A stretch of DNA of 50,600 nt from NCBI GenBank assembly GCA_947625905.1, contig CANQQJ010000029.1, positions 1-50,600 of the forward strand. The letters run 5' to 3'. This document shows positions 49,050 through 50,600 of this stretch, one piece after another. Each line of letters begins with the position of its first letter. Positions within the stretch are counted from its first letter, which is position 1. The translations under genes and the position numbers were made by a program. Origin of the DNA: an uncultured Clostridia bacterium (GTDB taxonomy: Bacteria > Bacillota > Clostridia > Monoglobales > Monoglobaceae). A model generated the notes under the pieces. That model searched no databases. It was given only the letters and a program-made list of their open reading frames with translations, and was not told the DNA's origin.

Positions 49050-50447
49050 TCATTTTACGTTGTTGAGATAGTTATTCTGAAAGTCATTGGCCGCGTCCTC
49101 AAGCAATTGATGCACATCGGCGTTCTCGTCTTCCAGCACCGCCTGGATGCAGCTGTCCAGCAATGTGTAAAGCTCCTGCGCGTTCATAGGCTCCTCCGCT
49201 CTGGGTGTGACGGTGTCGAGCATGAGATAATCATCAAAGTAGCCCGGCTTCATGTTCGCGTATTTCTCCTGGAGCTCGTTCTTTGCGTCTATGCCCGAGC
49301 CGGACTTCCACACGCCGAACAGTACCGACGAGAAGATCGGGAGATTTGACTCCTGCATCGCTATAAGATCGTCCTCAAGCGTCTTGAGAGAATCCTCGTC
49401 AACTTCCGGGCCCAGACCCTGGAAGTCGAACCATTTAAGCGCCGCTTCCTTTTTCTCTTGCGAAACGCCGGCAGGCATCATTCTCAGGCTTCCGCCCAGC
49501 AGCGCGTATCTTCCTTCGGGACCGCCGGGCATGCGGCCCGCCATTATATCATCGGGGTCCATGCCGTTGTTTACCACGCAGGTTTGGAGAGCAGAGCGGT
49601 TGGGAACGTTCATATACAACGCACCCTGACCGGTGGATAACATCTTTTGGCCCTCCGCGTTATCTATAAACATATTGTCGCTCAAAGCGTTATACTTCCA
49701 CTTAAGGTCCTTTACGAATTGGAGAGCAGCCTCACATTCGGGACTGTTGAACTTGGCGACCCATTTGCCGTCCTCCTGCGCCATGAACTCGGTGCCGTAG
49801 GCCCATGCAATATTCATAAAATGCCAGCCGCCTTGATTCTTCATGGTGGGCAGTATATATCCGGCCTTGCCGGTCTTGGCCTTGATGCGTCCCGCAAGCT
49901 CGCCGAGCTCCTCAAAGGTCTGCGGCCACTGCATAAGTCCGTTTTCGTCCAGCTCTCCGGCCTCCTCAAGCAGCTGCCGATTTCCCATAAGGCCCATGAT
50001 GTAATAGTTCACAGGGAAGAAGTAGACCTTGCCGTCGCGAGTGACCTGGTTGCGGACCAGATCGTTCATTTTATCCAGATAGCCCGCGCCCTCGAGCACG
50101 TCGGTGAGGTCCGCGGCGTAACCGGAATCGACGATCTTATCTACCTCCGTAAAGGGAACATAGAAGTAATCGGGCAGCTGATTCGCCGCCGCCTTCGGCA
50201 TGAATGTGTCCACGCTGAAGGACCATGTATCGGGCTCGATCACGATACCGGGATTGAGCTGCTCGAACTCCGCCTTGCGCTCCATCGCTCTGGCGTATTC
50301 CTCGGGTTTGGTGTCCTTGTTGGGCCAATCCGCCACTTTTAAAGTTACCACATCCGTCTCCTCCGCTTGCTTTGTGCCGCTCGTACCGCAGCCTACAGCC
50401 GTGAACGCAAGCAGTCCTGCCATAAGGAAACAAATCAATTTTTTCAT
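49050..50447 (-). CDS. Extracellular sugar-binding lipoprotein of ABC importer (family 1)
   Basis: 465 residues. Lipoprotein signal with Cys20 (FTAVGC). Body as in family 1 binding proteins (VTLKVADWPNKDTK, then KVYFFPVNYYIMGLMGN and GQGALYMNVPNRS). First gene of the right-hand cassette, ATG behind GAGAGGAG. No copy of the 18-bp box found upstream of the left cassette is visible in the 72 bp before it, so regulation may differ or start from farther upstream. Ligand unknown. Confidence 0.94.
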   Translation of the reverse strand: MKKLICFLMAGLLAFTAVGCGTSGTKQAEETDVVTLKVADWPNKDTKPEEYARAMERKAEFEQLNPGIVIEPDTWSFSVDTFMPKAAANQLPDYFYVPFTEVDKIVDSGYAADLTDVLEGAGYLDKMNDLVRNQVTRDGKVYFFPVNYYIMGLMGNRQLLEEAGELDENGLMQWPQTFEELGELAGRIKAKTGKAGYILPTMKNQGGWHFMNIAWAYGTEFMAQEDGKWVAKFNSPECEAALQFVKDLKWKYNALSDNMFIDNAEGQKMLSTGQGALYMNVPNRSALQTCVVNNGMDPDDIMAGRMPGGPEGRYALLGGSLRMMPAGVSQEKKEAALKWFDFQGLGPEVDEDSLKTLEDDLIAMQESNLPIFSSVLFGVWKSGSGIDAKNELQEKYANMKPGYFDDYLMLDTVTPRAEEPMNAQELYTLLDSCIQAVLEDENADVHQLLEDAANDFQNNYLNNVK

Positions 50448-50519
50448 AATAAAACTCCTCTCTTGTTGTCATATTTTATTTCAATTCACATTCCTCAAAC
50501 CGAGGGTCGTGAGATTTTT

Positions 50520-50600
50520 TCAGTCATTGTCGATTATCGGATAGAGCTGGATCATGTTGCCGCCGTCTACAGTGAGCTCGGCTCCGGTGGTGTTGCGCGC
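50520..50600 (-). CDS. Short-chain dehydrogenase/reductase, 3' end only
   Basis: The minus-strand frame entering from the right edge gives 26 residues ending NMIQLYPIIDND. TTGAELTVDGGN is the classic C-terminal motif of SDR enzymes. It ends 72 bp before the binding-protein gene on the same strand and could be cotranscribed with it. Confidence 0.75.
   Translation of the reverse strand, partial: ARNTTGAELTVDGGNMIQLYPIIDND

Overview
The window comes from a Gram-positive, low-oxygen-type Firmicute, most likely a member of the Clostridia from a gut or plant-digesting habitat. The evidence is S-layer-homology (SLH) wall anchors, sugar-binding lipoproteins with a lipobox, strong AGGAGG ribosome sites, sigma-A type promoters and AraC-type regulators paired with carbohydrate genes. 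No rRNA, tRNA, CRISPR array, insertion sequence or phage gene was seen. Nearly everything serves glycan capture, cleavage, import and intracellular breakdown, so this is a Gram-positive polysaccharide-utilisation region.

Region 1 (1-7227, minus strand) is a cassette read leftward: sugar-binding lipoprotein, two CUT1-type ABC permeases, a very large secreted clan GH-A hydrolase with a CBM9-like C-terminus, and a secreted lectin-like protein cut by the window edge. Upstream, at 7447-13341, is a 1964-residue surface protein built from a duplicated block of three lectin-like modules, Pro/Ser/Glu linkers, an X2-like domain and three SLH repeats. Divergent from it is a membrane-spanning AraC-type sensor-regulator (13774-16086), followed by a GH65 phosphorylase and beta-phosphoglucomutase. 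An identical 18-bp box stands at the same distance from the -10 elements of the surface-protein promoter and the cassette promoter, so the two are probably co-regulated.

Region 2 (18.9-28.7 kb) holds cytoplasmic metabolism: a lacZ / HAD phosphatase / glycerol-1-phosphate dehydrogenase operon with a divergent AraC regulator and a perfect 26-bp palindrome between their promoters; a metallo-beta-lactamase-fold hydrolase overlapping a galactonate-dehydratase-like enolase-superfamily gene, with another divergent AraC regulator on overlapping promoters; and an EamA-type exporter. Region 3 (28.7-31.3 kb) shows decay: a fossil of an AraC C-terminus, a GNAT gene, a Gfo/Idh/MocA oxidoreductase, and a GH3 stump lying in frame just after the stop codon of an intracellular GH16 gene.

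Region 4 (32.1-50.6 kb, minus strand) is a long collinear gene run that repeats the cassette of region 1 in the same order (binding protein, two permeases, GH/CBM9, lectin) and then adds a second secreted GH-A hydrolase, an SLH-anchored lectin and another SLH protein. The right edge holds the end of a short-chain dehydrogenase.

Working model: wall-anchored lectin scaffolds hold polysaccharide at the surface, secreted GH-A enzymes cut it, two related ABC importers (no ATPase gene here; CUT1 systems often share one encoded elsewhere) take up oligosaccharides, and intracellular GH65/PGM, LacZ, GH16 and the sugar-acid pair finish the job under local AraC-type regulators.
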